The notes under the pieces were generated by a model. It made no database searches and was not told where the DNA came from. It saw nothing but the letters and a program-made list of their open reading frames with translations. Shown piece after piece: positions 26,550 to 35,330 of a DNA stretch of 45,347 nucleotides (position 1 is the stretch's first letter; every line of letters starts with the position of its first letter). A program made the translations under genes and the position numbers. The DNA lies in contig JAPPHY010000002.1 of assembly GCA_028877205.1 (NCBI GenBank), forward strand, positions 77,994-123,340. Direction: 5' to 3'. This stretch comes from Chloroflexota bacterium. Lineage in GTDB: Bacteria; Chloroflexota; Dehalococcoidia; Lucifugimonadales; UBA2985.

Positions 26550-26583
26550 AGAACAAAGAAAGAGCGCCCTTAGGGCGGGCGCT
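26550..26583 (-). terminator. Attenuator/terminator between rpsO and pnp
   Basis: Minus strand: AGCGCCC (26577-26583), loop GCCCTAA, GGGCGCT (26563-26569), then CTTTCTTTGTTC. The stem begins within the rpsO stop codon. It likely reduces read-through into pnp and caps the rpsO message. In other bacteria PNPase and RNase III act on this same intergenic region. Confidence 0.65.
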
Positions 26584-26848
26584 ATCTGCGAATGCCAAGG
26601 CTGGAGGTGATCTCCAGGTAGCGGGCGCTGTCTTCCTTCAAGAGGTAACGTAGGAGGCGCCGGCGCTTGCCCACCAACTTGAGCAGTCCACGGAGACAAT
26701 GGTAGTCTTTGCGGTGTACCCTCAGGTGGCTGCTCAGGTGGTTGATCCTCTGCGTCAGAATGGCTATCTGAACACCCGTGGAGCCGGTGTCACCTTCCCT
26801 GGTCTGGTACTCCCTGATGAGGTCCTGTTTGGCCTCTGTCCCCAGCAT
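26582..26848 (-). CDS. rpsO: 30S ribosomal protein S15
   Basis: 88 residues, the standard S15 length. The segments [23 protein letters not shown] and [19 protein letters not shown]-like are diagnostic (the GSxxVQIAxLTxRI and RxLxxLVxxRRxLL motifs). It binds 16S rRNA in the platform. It is first in the order rpsO-pnp-dapB-asd-dapA and has a strong promoter upstream at 26887-26915. Confidence 0.98.
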   Translation of the reverse strand: MLGTEAKQDLIREYQTREGDTGSTGVQIAILTQRINHLSSHLRVHRKDYHCLRGLLKLVGKRRRLLRYLLKEDSARYLEITSSLGIRR

Positions 26849-26886
26849 CTACGACTATGACCTTTCTCTATTCTCTACTGGGCGGG

Positions 26887-26915
26887 ATTATATCACAGGT
26901 CGCGCGGGTAGTAAA
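26887..26915 (-). promoter_or_regulatory. Promoter of the rpsO-pnp-dap operon
   Basis: Minus strand: TTTACT (26910-26915), 17-base spacer, perfect TATAAT (26887-26892), about 40 bases before the rpsO ATG. The rest of the 299-base gap up to 27147 holds no gene, tRNA or repeat that I can support. Confidence 0.7.
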
Positions 26916-27147
26916 CCGCGGGTGATAAAGCAGGGCCTTGCGGAAGTGACGATTGAGCAGAGCTCTGCGACGACGCTGTGGACGCCACGCGCCGCGCACC
27001 CCGAACATGGACTGCCGGGTAGCAGGACCCGTCGGAGCTACATCAAGCGACGCCATGCCTGCGGCGTGCGTGGACCGGTGTCCCGAACGAGTCGCAGGCT
27101 GCGACTGCCGTGCTCAGTGCGATGTGTGGCGATGGTCGGCGGAGTGG

Positions 27148-27435
27148 CTAGCGCACCGCTCGCTCGGCGGTGAAGCAGTCGCTGCAGTACACCGGCCTAC
27201 CCAGCCTTGGCTGGAACGGCACTTCCGCGTCGCGCCCACAGGAGGCGCAGACTATGGCGTGCATCACACGGGGAGCCCCGTCCTCGCTGCTTCGAGACCG
27301 TCGGCGCGCCGCCCGGCATTCGGGGCAACGGCTGGGCTCGTTGAGAAGTCCTCGCTTCTGGTAGAAGTCCTGTTCGCCTTCGGTGAACAGGAACTCAACT
27401 CCACACTCTCTACAAACCAGGCTCTTGTCACTCAA
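27148..27435 (-). CDS. Double zinc-ribbon protein
   Basis: A 95-residue protein with two zinc-ribbon units: C8xxC11 with C37xxC40 (25 residues between the pairs, containing FTEGEQDFYQKRGL) and C63xxC66 with C84xxC87 (17 between). The first half matches the 'probable zinc-ribbon' family and the second the CxxC-x17-CxxC type; both are common in Chloroflexota and clostridia with unknown roles, perhaps nucleic-acid or ribosome binding. The start is taken as TTG at 27435 because AGGAGG lies ten bases upstream; the ATG at 27486 has no such signal and would extend past the ribosome site. Confidence 0.85.
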   Translation of the reverse strand: MSDKSLVCRECGVEFLFTEGEQDFYQKRGLLNEPSRCPECRAARRRSRSSEDGAPRVMHAIVCASCGRDAEVPFQPRLGRPVYCSDCFTAERAVR

Positions 27436-27667
27436 ACCGCTGGGTCCTCCTAGGCCAATTCTGGGTCGCTTGATCGACCGATACATCGATGCCCAGAACC
27501 CCGGGAAGGACCTTCCGAGCCGCGTCGCAGCATTCCATGGGTGATAGAATGCAGATTACGGAGGGGAGTCTACCATCGAAAACCATGCGAGTCAATAGCG
27601 TCCGGCGGGGGTTGCGGACACTCCGGGGGCCTGTCACGGCGGTTGGCGGCCGGACGGCTGCGTCGGA

Positions 27668-27696
27668 TTGCCAAAACCCTGCAATTGTGGGACAAT
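27668..27696 (+). promoter_or_regulatory. Promoter placing transcription at or next to the PAC2 start codon
   Basis: TTGCCA (27668-27673), 17-base spacer, GACAAT (27691-27696). The expected start of transcription, about 7 bases on, coincides with the ATG at 27703. There is no Shine-Dalgarno sequence, so the mRNA may be leaderless. Confidence 0.5.
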
Positions 27697-27702
27697 GAAA
27701 CC

Positions 27703-28587
27703 ATGAGAATTGGCGCGTTTGAGCTAATCGAACCCCTTCCCGAGTTCAAGGACCTCCACGCAATCGCCCTGCTTCATCCCTGGGTAGACGCGGGCAGCGT
27801 GGGAACGCTGGCCCTGGAGCGACTGGAGAACCACTTCGGCGCGCAGGAGCTTGGAAAGCTTCACAGGCCGGGCAGCTTCTTCGACTTCACGCGATATCGC
27901 CCGACGTCGAAGTTCGTGGAGGGCGAGCGGGTCATCGTGGTGCCCAACACCAACGTATACTACGCGCAGCAGGACGAGGGCCCGGACTTCCTGTTCATTC
28001 ACCTCATGGAGCCTCACGCCTTTGCGGAGAGGTACGTGAAGTCCGTGGCGGAGCTGATCAAGGCGCTGGACGTCAAGCGCTACTGCCGGATCAGCGGCAT
28101 GTACAACGCAGTGCCACACACCCGACGGCTGCGCATCACGGGCTCTCCTGAGCTGGAGAATATGCCCCAGCTGGCCGGCCTCATCACCCCGCGCCGGGCC
28201 ACGGGCGGCTACCAGGGCCCAACGAGCATCATGAACTCGCTGACGGATGAGCTGGAGAAGCTGGGCACGGAGATGATCAACTTCATGGTGCATCTTCCCC
28301 ACTACCTGAGCCTGGACGAGGACTACCAGGGGACGGCCCGGCTGATGGAGGTGCTGTGCGCCCTCTATGACCTGCCGCCTGACCTTGTGGAGGCGGACCT
28401 GGGAGCGAGCCAGTATCAGGACGTGGGTAATCGAGTGGAGAAGAACCTCCAGGTCAAGGCGCTCGTGTCGAAGCTAGAGGAGTACTACGACGATCAGCAG
28501 GAGGAGCCGGAGGAGGAGGAAGAGTCGCCTCCGCTGGCTCCCGGCGTGGAGAGCTTCCTCCGCGAGATGGGCATCCGCCTGGACTAG
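27703..28587 (+). CDS. PAC2-family (proteasome-assembly-chaperone-like) protein
   Basis: A 294-residue protein of the PAC2 family: AIALLHPWVDAGSVGTLAL at the start, DFTRYRP, then FLFIHLMEPHAFAERYVKSV, RISGMYNAVPHTR and YQGPTSIMNSL. Bacterial and archaeal members are named for similarity to the eukaryotic proteasome chaperone PAC2; some bind ATP-grasp ligases or proteasome parts, but most have no known task. The C-terminal ~60 residues carry an acidic low-complexity stretch (DDQQEEPEEEEE), followed by a short helix ending EMGIRLD. No proteasome genes are in this window. Start chosen from promoter spacing. Confidence 0.87.
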   Translation: MRIGAFELIEPLPEFKDLHAIALLHPWVDAGSVGTLALERLENHFGAQELGKLHRPGSFFDFTRYRPTSKFVEGERVIVVPNTNVYYAQQDEGPDFLFIHLMEPHAFAERYVKSVAELIKALDVKRYCRISGMYNAVPHTRRLRITGSPELENMPQLAGLITPRRATGGYQGPTSIMNSLTDELEKLGTEMINFMVHLPHYLSLDEDYQGTARLMEVLCALYDLPPDLVEADLGASQYQDVGNRVEKNLQVKALVSKLEEYYDDQQEEPEEEEESPPLAPGVESFLREMGIRLD

Positions 28588-28671
28588 GCTCGGCATCCCG
28601 GCGCCATTGTTTCTGTGCGGGCAATTCCGAGAACGGGTCGTGGGTAATCTCACGCCAGCCTGGCTAACGTT

Positions 28672-29352
28672 ATGAGTGCCTCGTCTTTCAGCCACGTAAC
28701 TGGCACCCATCTCTTGCAACGCGAAGAGTCGGAAGGAGACTCTTACCCGAACAACCTCCGGCTGCGGGTGCACCGTGCCATAAGCTGGATCCAGCGCGCC
28801 GAGATGGCCGCCGTCGACGGGGACCCGGACATCGCCTTTACCTGCTACTGGATCGCATTCAACGCCGCGTACGCGGAGGATACTGCCCACGCAGCCGAGG
28901 TGACCGCCCGGGCACTCTTTGCGGACTACTTCGACAAGATCCTGAGGCTTGACGACGGCGGGACCATCGTCAACGCTATCTGGGAGCAGCTTTCCGGGCC
29001 GGTCAACGACATTCTGGACAACCAGTACGTTTACGAGCCGTTCTGGAAGCACGTGAACGGCGTATCGGGCCACGATAACTGGGAAGCGCGGCTGCGAAGC
29101 GACATGCAGGCGATAAACCAGGCTCGCGCCGGGCAGAAGACCGACCTACTGCTGGCAACGCTGTTCGACCGGCTCTATGTGCTGAGGAACCAGATCCTCC
29201 ACGGTGGCGCAACCTGGAACAGCAGTGTAAATCGCAAGCAGGTGGATGACGGCGCCGAGATCATGGCCTTCCTGATCCCCTGCTTCGTAGGCGTGATGAT
29301 GGACCACCCGGACGAGCCGTGGGGTGCAAACTACTATCCGGTTGTTAACTAA
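28672..29352 (+). CDS. HEPN-domain protein (Apea-like), putative RNase
   Basis: A 226-residue all-helical protein. A helix with FTCYWIAFNAAY (about 56-67) and the motif R172-N-Q-I-L-H177 (LRNQILHGG) match the HEPN fold with its Rx4-6H active site, closest to Apea-like/methylamine-type HEPN proteins known from abortive infection and toxin systems. The sequence between (AIWEQLSGPVNDILDNQYVYEPFW) is a longer insert. There is no nucleotidyltransferase (MNT) antitoxin next to it. The following gene, 108 bases on, is a DUF6884/YaaA-like protein on the same strand. RNase activity is inferred from the motif only. Confidence 0.82.
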   Translation: MSASSFSHVTGTHLLQREESEGDSYPNNLRLRVHRAISWIQRAEMAAVDGDPDIAFTCYWIAFNAAYAEDTAHAAEVTARALFADYFDKILRLDDGGTIVNAIWEQLSGPVNDILDNQYVYEPFWKHVNGVSGHDNWEARLRSDMQAINQARAGQKTDLLLATLFDRLYVLRNQILHGGATWNSSVNRKQVDDGAEIMAFLIPCFVGVMMDHPDEPWGANYYPVVN

Positions 29353-29460
29353 ATGGCGGCTGGTTGATATTGAAAGGAACAATCAGCCCGTTCTAGGGAA
29401 GCAGGAACGGAAGTTCTGTGACCAGATAGAGTCTCCGGTGAACAGGATGGAGGTAATAAG

Positions 29461-30147
29461 GTGATCGTCGTCATATCCTGTGCGGGAAGCAAGGCCCCGA
29501 ACGCCGGCAGGCTGCTGACACCGGACGGCAGGCCGGTCCAGTTCGTGGCGCACCCGGACCTGATGGAGGAGTCGCGAATCGAACCCAACTTGGTGTACGC
29601 GTCTCCAGACGCTCAGTCCGGCTTTGGCGCGACGTGGCGAGAGAGGCTGGCGGAATACAACGAAGAGCATCGGCGCACCGGCGGCAACCCCAGCGACCTT
29701 CTGCCCGCGTTTCAACTGTATAAGAACCGGATCTATCGCGATCTGGCCGGCAAGTTCGGACCGGAGAACGTCTTCATCCTGTCCGCCGGCTGGGGTCTCA
29801 TTCGGTCCGATTTCCTCACGCCGCAATACGACATAACTTTCTCCGGCCTCGCGCCGGACGCGGAAAGGCGGGATTACGGTCGTGACGCCGGCTTCAGAGA
29901 CTTCAACGCTTTGGCAGAGATCCGAGAGGCCGTAGAAGGCCCCGTACTCTGCATCGCTGGGAAAGACTACCTGCCAATCTTCGGCAATCTGTCTGAACCT
30001 ATCGATTGCGAGAAGCTGGTGATCTTCGCCACCAATGATCCCCCGGACGTGCCAGGATGCAGGCCCGTGAGATACACCGGCAAGGGCGGAACAAACTGGC
30101 AATACAGATGCGCCCGAGACCTCATTGACGGCAAGCTGGAGGTATAG
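29461..30147 (+). CDS. DUF6884/YaaA-like protein paired with the HEPN gene
   Basis: A 228-residue protein starting at GTG with GGAGGT at 29449-29454. The N-terminal ISCAGSK (5-11), LYKNRIYRDL (87-96) and FILSAGWGLIRSDFLTPQYD (105-124) segments are the landmarks of a loosely defined group (DUF6884 and the peroxide-stress YaaA group) that share 'SC-x-x-K' and 'SA-x-x-GL-x-x-PY' motifs and often occur in mobile or defence neighbourhoods. It may bind DNA or a nucleotide or nucleobase; I cannot assign a reaction. It ends 399 bases before cimA. Confidence 0.7.
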   Translation: MIVVISCAGSKAPNAGRLLTPDGRPVQFVAHPDLMEESRIEPNLVYASPDAQSGFGATWRERLAEYNEEHRRTGGNPSDLLPAFQLYKNRIYRDLAGKFGPENVFILSAGWGLIRSDFLTPQYDITFSGLAPDAERRDYGRDAGFRDFNALAEIREAVEGPVLCIAGKDYLPIFGNLSEPIDCEKLVIFATNDPPDVPGCRPVRYTGKGGTNWQYRCARDLIDGKLEV

Positions 30148-30225
30148 AGCTCCTATTCCACTTTGCTGGTCACTGGACGGCGAGAGTGGTTCGCGTCGGC
30201 CCTCGATTGCGGTCGGAGCCACGCC

Positions 30226-30254
30226 TTGACGCCGTTGAGTCCTTGTGCTAATGT
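30226..30254 (+). promoter_or_regulatory. Promoter of the cimA T-box transcript
   Basis: TTGACG (30226-30231), 17-base spacer, TAATGT (30249-30254) preceded by TGC to form an extended -10. Transcription would begin near 30261, just ahead of the T-box stem I. Confidence 0.5.
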
Positions 30255-30264
30255 TCCCGCCAAC

Positions 30265-30530
30265 GGCAAAGACGGAGACGAGTAGGGGGGCATCCCTCGT
30301 TCAGCGAGCCTGGTACGGTGCAAGCAGGCATGCAGGGCCCTCCCGAATATCCCTCCTGAGCCGCCCGCCGAACGCTCCTGACAGGGGCTTGTAGACCGGG
30401 CCGGGGTCGCTCCCGTTAGCCAAGGCGCGGGCGTGTTGGCGCCTTGTCATAAAGAGTGCTCCGCTTTGTCGGGGAATTAGGGTGGTACCGCGGGTCTTTG
30501 TGTCCCGTCCCTTTTGGGGACGGGATTTTT
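30265..30530 (+). ncRNA. T-box riboswitch, isoleucine type
   Basis: A tRNA-sensing leader. Stem I contains the S-turn halves AGTA (30281-30284) and GAA (30345-30347), flanked above by GGGGGGC/GCCCTCC (30285-30291 with 30337-30343) and below by GGAG/CTCC (30274-30277 with 30353-30356). One base after GAA comes the specifier codon ATC (30349-30351), the same spacing as in the glyQS T-box, so the RNA should read tRNA-Ile. The antiterminator carries the conserved AGGGTGGTACCGCG (30479-30492); its TGGT bulge (30483-30486) pairs with a tRNA 3' end bearing discriminator A, as in tRNA-Ile. A strong terminator follows. Uncharged tRNA-Ile should permit read-through into cimA. Confidence 0.9.
30503..30530 (+). 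terminator. T-box intrinsic terminator
   Basis: TCCCGTCCC (30503-30511), loop TTTTG, GGGACGGGA (30517-30525) and TTTTT (30526-30530). It is mutually exclusive with the antiterminator that uses the T-box sequence just upstream. Confidence 0.9.
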
Positions 30531-30546
30531 CGTTATGGGGGAAAAC

Positions 30547-32133
<1,587 letters not shown>

Positions 32134-32144
32134 AGGCAGACCGC

Positions 32145-32185
32145 AGCCCGCTCGCCCTGAGCCTGTCGAAGGGTCTGAGCGGGCT
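32145..32185. repeat. Dispersed palindromic repeat between cimA and cysM
   Basis: Perfect 9-base arms AGCCCGCTC (32145-32153) and GAGCGGGCT (32177-32185) enclose CCCTGAGCCTGTCGAAGGG. Same family as 14831-14914. It lies between two convergent stop codons and could end both transcripts. Confidence 0.75.
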
Positions 32186-32190
32186 GATAC

Positions 32191-33123
32191 TTACCACCAG
32201 GCAGTCTCGTCCGGGTCCAGCTTCCGAGCGTCCATCTCCTCGCGCCAGGGACCTGCCGACAGGTATTTCCAGCCGCCGTCGGCGAAGATGACCACGATGT
32301 TGCCCCCGTCCATGCGCTGTGCCACCCTCTGTGCGCAGCTCAGAACGGCCCCTGACGATACGCCTGCGAATATCCCTTCCTTCTCCAGCACTGACCGGGC
32401 GCACCTGAACGCCTCATCCGTATCGATGAGGAACCTGCCGCTAAGCATGTCGAGATCCAGAAGCGGCGGCACGTAACCCTCCTGCAGGTTTCGCAGGCCC
32501 TGCAGCTGCTCGCCCATCTTGGACTCCACGCCGACGATGCGCGTGCCGGGGTTTCGTTCCCTCAGCCTGCGTCCTACGCCCATGAGAGTGCCGCCCGTGC
32601 CTATACCGGCCACAAAGGCGTCCACCTGGGGCAGGGCCGCGAGGATCTCCGGTCCCGTGGTGTCGTAGTGAGCCTGCAGGTTGGCCGCGCTCTCGAACTG
32701 CCGCGTATTGAACAGCCCTTCCTTCCGGCTCAGGCGATCTGCCATCTCGATAGCGCCCTTCATGCCTGCTACCGGCTCGCTCCACACCACCTCGGCGCCG
32801 AACGTCTCCAGCAGCTCCGCCATGCCGGGCGTGGTCCGGCGGAGCATCACCACCTTCAGGCCGTAGCCGCGCTGCTTTGCGATGAGGGCCAGAGCAAGTG
32901 CGGTGTTGCCCGTGCTGGCCTCTATCAGGGTGCTGCCGGGAGTCAGCGCGCCGCGTTCCTCGGCCTCTCGCACCAGGTAGAGGGCCACGCGGTCCTTGAT
33001 GCTGCCGGTCGGGTTGTGGCCCTCCAGCTTGGCGAAGATTCGCACGCCCGGCTTTGGGCTCATGTGCGAGAGCTCGACGAGCGGGGTGTTTCCCACGTAG
33101 TCCAGGATGGTCTTGGTTTGCAT
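32191..33123 (-). CDS. cysM: Cysteine synthase, CysM type
   Basis: A PLP enzyme that makes cysteine from an activated serine (O-acetyl-, or possibly O-phosphoserine) and sulfide. 310 residues. The Schiff-base lysine is K43 in SIKDRVALY, the substrate loop is EASTGNTALA, and GTGGTL is the phosphate-binding loop. The sequence pattern is CysM-like rather than CysK-like. The ATG at 33123 is preferred; an in-frame ATG at 33144 sits only about 15 bases after a TATCAT -10-like box (33159-33164). It is divergent from rpsP. A thiosulfate- or thiocarboxylate-using role is possible. Confidence 0.93.
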   Translation of the reverse strand: MQTKTILDYVGNTPLVELSHMSPKPGVRIFAKLEGHNPTGSIKDRVALYLVREAEERGALTPGSTLIEASTGNTALALALIAKQRGYGLKVVMLRRTTPGMAELLETFGAEVVWSEPVAGMKGAIEMADRLSRKEGLFNTRQFESAANLQAHYDTTGPEILAALPQVDAFVAGIGTGGTLMGVGRRLRERNPGTRIVGVESKMGEQLQGLRNLQEGYVPPLLDLDMLSGRFLIDTDEAFRCARSVLEKEGIFAGVSSGAVLSCAQRVAQRMDGGNIVVIFADGGWKYLSAGPWREEMDARKLDPDETAWW

Positions 33124-33245
33124 GGCTGTTTCGCCCCGTGCCATTGGTGAACGGTGAGATGATACCTGAAGTGCAGGCGTATCGGAAGCCCGGCGGGTTG
33201 CACGAGTGTCATCGTGGTTGTGAGACAGAGGATCGCGGGAATATG

Positions 33246-33275
33246 TTGACAATTGAGACTGCCCGCCACTAGAAT
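33246..33275 (+). promoter_or_regulatory. Promoter of the rpsP operon
   Basis: Consensus TTGACA (33246-33251), 18-base spacer, TAGAAT (33270-33275), 50 bases before the rpsP ATG. Confidence 0.75.
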
Positions 33276-33324
33276 ACCGTAATCCACGGGAGATTACGTA
33301 ACTCAATTTCACAAAGCAGGTCAA

Positions 33325-33582
33325 ATGCTCAGAATCAGATTGCGCAGGATAGGGGCCAAAAAGAAGCCTAGCTACCGGATAGTCGTAGCAGACTCGCGTT
33401 CGCCTCGCGACGGCATGGTCGTTGACCAGGTGGGCCACTACGATCCCCTCACCAATCCTCCCACCGTTACCCTGGACGAAGAGAAGGTGGCCAAGTGGCT
33501 GAGGTCCGGAGCACAGCCCTCCGCGCCGGTGGAGGGAATGTTGAAAAGGTCGGGAGTCCTTGAGAGGCTGAAGGCGGAATGA
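33325..33582 (+). CDS. rpsP: 30S ribosomal protein S16
   Basis: 85 residues. The start MLRIRLRRIGAKKKPSYRIV and the segment SPRDGMVVDQVGHYDPL are the S16 signature. It is first in a tight cluster: its stop overlaps the KH gene start by 4 bases (ATGA). The 5' end has a strong promoter. Confidence 0.98.
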   Translation: MLRIRLRRIGAKKKPSYRIVVADSRSPRDGMVVDQVGHYDPLTNPPTVTLDEEKVAKWLRSGAQPSAPVEGMLKRSGVLERLKAE

Positions 33583-33809
33583 AAGAGCTGATCGAGTATA
33601 TCGCCAAGTCGCTTGCCTCGAATCCTGACCAGGTGAAGGTCACCGAGGAGTCGAACGAGGAAGGCCAGGTTCTCCTGAAGCTGGAGGTGGCGGAGGAGGA
33701 CAAGGGCAAGATCATCGGCAGGCAGGGCAGGGTTGCCGAGGCCATGCGGGTGCTGCTCCGGGTGCGTGCGGTCAAGGACGACACGCGGGCCAACCTCGAG
33801 ATAGTCTAG
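33579..33809 (+). CDS. khpA: KH-domain RNA-binding protein KhpA
   Basis: 76 residues, a single KH domain with the loop GKIIGRQGRVAEAMRVLL (about 46-63). KhpA homologues bind RNA, often with KhpB/Jag, and are almost always found next to rpsP. The ATG overlaps the rpsP stop. N-terminal ELIEYIAKSLASNPDQV is typical. Confidence 0.96.
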   Translation: MKELIEYIAKSLASNPDQVKVTEESNEEGQVLLKLEVAEEDKGKIIGRQGRVAEAMRVLLRVRAVKDDTRANLEIV

Positions 33810-33828
33810 CCTGCGGCTCCCCTAATCG

Positions 33829-34371
33829 ATGGACTCTTCCGGCAAACTGGCCGGCGCTCCGGAACGCTCAGGCAATCCCCATCCCCTAACGGCCGTCGTC
33901 GGCGTGATCGTTGGGCCGTGGGGCAACGCGGGCGAGGTCAGGGTGCAGCCACACACGGACAATCCACGCAGGTTCGTCAGGGGCGATCGTCTCATGGCGG
34001 CCGGCCGCATCCTGCGCTCCGAGGGACGGAGAACCCACCGGGGCATGGCTCTCGTGAAGTTCCAGGGTATCGATACTCGCGAGGATGCCTCGCGGCTCGC
34101 GGGCGTGGAGCTGGAGGTCCCCGTCGAGGACGTGCCGCCACTGCCGGACGGCAGCTACTACCACTTCCAGATCCTGGACATGGAGGTGTGGACGGCGTCC
34201 GGGGAGCTTCTGGGCGTTGTGGAGGACATCCTGAGCACTGGCAGCAACGACGTGTACGTCGTGCGCCGCGGCGCCGAGGAGGTGCTGGTGCCTGCTATTG
34301 AGAGCGTGGTGCTTCAGGTGGACGTGGACGGGGGGAGGATCACCGTGGACCTGCCCGACGGGTTGCGCTGA
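33829..34371 (+). CDS. rimM: Ribosome maturation factor RimM
   Basis: 180 residues, helps 16S processing and S19 assembly. The N-terminal beta-barrel has VGVIVGPWGNAGEVRV and the C-terminal PRC-barrel has YYHFQILDMEVWTASGELLG and EVLVPAIESVVLQVDVDGGRITVDLPDGL. The N-terminus has about 20 extra residues (SSGKLAGAPERSGNPHP) compared with short homologues, so a later start is possible, though none with a better ribosome site is evident. In most bacteria trmD and rplS follow; here they do not. Confidence 0.95.
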   Translation: MDSSGKLAGAPERSGNPHPLTAVVGVIVGPWGNAGEVRVQPHTDNPRRFVRGDRLMAAGRILRSEGRRTHRGMALVKFQGIDTREDASRLAGVELEVPVEDVPPLPDGSYYHFQILDMEVWTASGELLGVVEDILSTGSNDVYVVRRGAEEVLVPAIESVVLQVDVDGGRITVDLPDGLR

Positions 34372-34424
34372 CGCACCCGCTTCCGGTTTTGTAGGTGGCC
34401 TTGTGGTGTGCGTGCGCGGGCGTT

Positions 34425-34453
34425 TTGACCTCGCCGCACTGCAATGGTAGAAT
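34425..34453 (+). promoter_or_regulatory. Promoter of yebC
   Basis: TTGACC (34425-34430), 17-base spacer, TAGAAT (34448-34453), both 5 of 6. The transcript would start about 35 bases before the ATG at 34495. Confidence 0.75.
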
Positions 34454-34494
34454 CCGAATAGGCGCAGCCTGAAGCTCTACCGAGGTGTGGTGAT

Positions 34495-35247
34495 ATGTCC
34501 GGTCACTCCAAGTGGTCCACCATCAAGCATCAGAAGGGGGTTACGGACGCCCGCCGGGGACAGCTGTTCACCAAGCTGGCCCGCGAAATTACCGTAGCAG
34601 CCCGTCAGGGCGGCGGCGACCCGGACTCCAACTTCCGCCTTCGCCTGGCCGTCCAGAAGGCCCGCGAGAACAACATGCCGCAGGACAACGTTGACCGCGC
34701 CATCAAGCGCGGCGCCGGCGGAGGCGAGGGCGGCGGCGACCTGGAAGAGGCTCTGTACGAGGGGTACGGCCCCGGCGGAGTTGCCATCATGCTGCAGGCT
34801 CTCACGGACAACCGCAAGCGTACCGTGTCGGACGTGCGGTCGTCCTTCACGCGCGCCGGCGGCAGTCTCGGCGAGGCAGGATGCGTGTCCTGGAACTTCG
34901 AGTCGCGCGGCGTGGTCACCGCGGAGGTGGACCCAAATCTGGGCGAGGAGATTGCCCTGGCCGCAATCGACGCGGGCGCCGAGGACTTCAAGCTGGACGG
35001 CTCCTTCCTTGAGATCTACACGGGCCTGGAGAACCTCGAGGCGCTCCGCAGTGCGATGGAGGAGCAAGGCGTGAACGTCACGTCTGCGGAGCTGTCCATG
35101 GTGCCGCGCAACACCATCATGCTTGACGCTCGTGTGGCCGACCAGACCCTGCGTCTGCTGGACCAGCTTGAGGAGCTGGACGACGTCCAGAAGGTCTACT
35201 CGAACGCAGACTTCCCGGACGAGGCGCTCGAGAAGTACGGGAGCTAG
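34495..35247 (+). CDS. YebC/PmpR-family protein
   Basis: 250 residues. The start MSGHSKWSTIKHQKG and the segment ARENNMPQDNVDRAIKRG are the family signature; three alpha/beta domains follow in standard order. Members are described as DNA-binding regulators (PmpR) or, more recently, as factors that help ribosomes past proline stretches. A homologue (TACO1) acts in mitochondrial translation. It often neighbours ruvC, but not here. The assignment to the family is secure; the exact role is not. Confidence 0.95.
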   Translation: MSGHSKWSTIKHQKGVTDARRGQLFTKLAREITVAARQGGGDPDSNFRLRLAVQKARENNMPQDNVDRAIKRGAGGGEGGGDLEEALYEGYGPGGVAIMLQALTDNRKRTVSDVRSSFTRAGGSLGEAGCVSWNFESRGVVTAEVDPNLGEEIALAAIDAGAEDFKLDGSFLEIYTGLENLEALRSAMEEQGVNVTSAELSMVPRNTIMLDARVADQTLRLLDQLEELDDVQKVYSNADFPDEALEKYGS

Positions 35248-35330
35248 GCGGCCGCGTAATCTCCAATCTGGAGCGGCGGGGATGCTCACCCGCGACTCGT
35301 GACTAGCGCCGACTGTCCGACCAATCCAGC

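Noticed and set aside
26953-27453. A 166-codon plus-strand frame in the gap upstream of rpsO and over the zinc-ribbon gene
   Set aside because: It overlaps the zinc-ribbon gene, whose cysteine pairs are unmistakable, and no ribosome site was found for it. The gap itself shows only the rpsO promoter.
29383-30222. A 279-codon minus frame opposite the DUF6884/YaaA-like gene
   Set aside because: The plus-strand gene has a strong ribosome site and family-like motifs; the minus frame has neither.
30514-30546. Upstream extension of cimA to a TTG at 30514
   Set aside because: This start lies within the T-box terminator hairpin; the ATG at 30547 is immediately downstream of a G-rich ribosome site.
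33124-33438. N-terminal extension of cysM to 33438
   Set aside because: It would run through the rpsP promoter and start codon region, and the extra sequence has no similarity to cysteine synthases.
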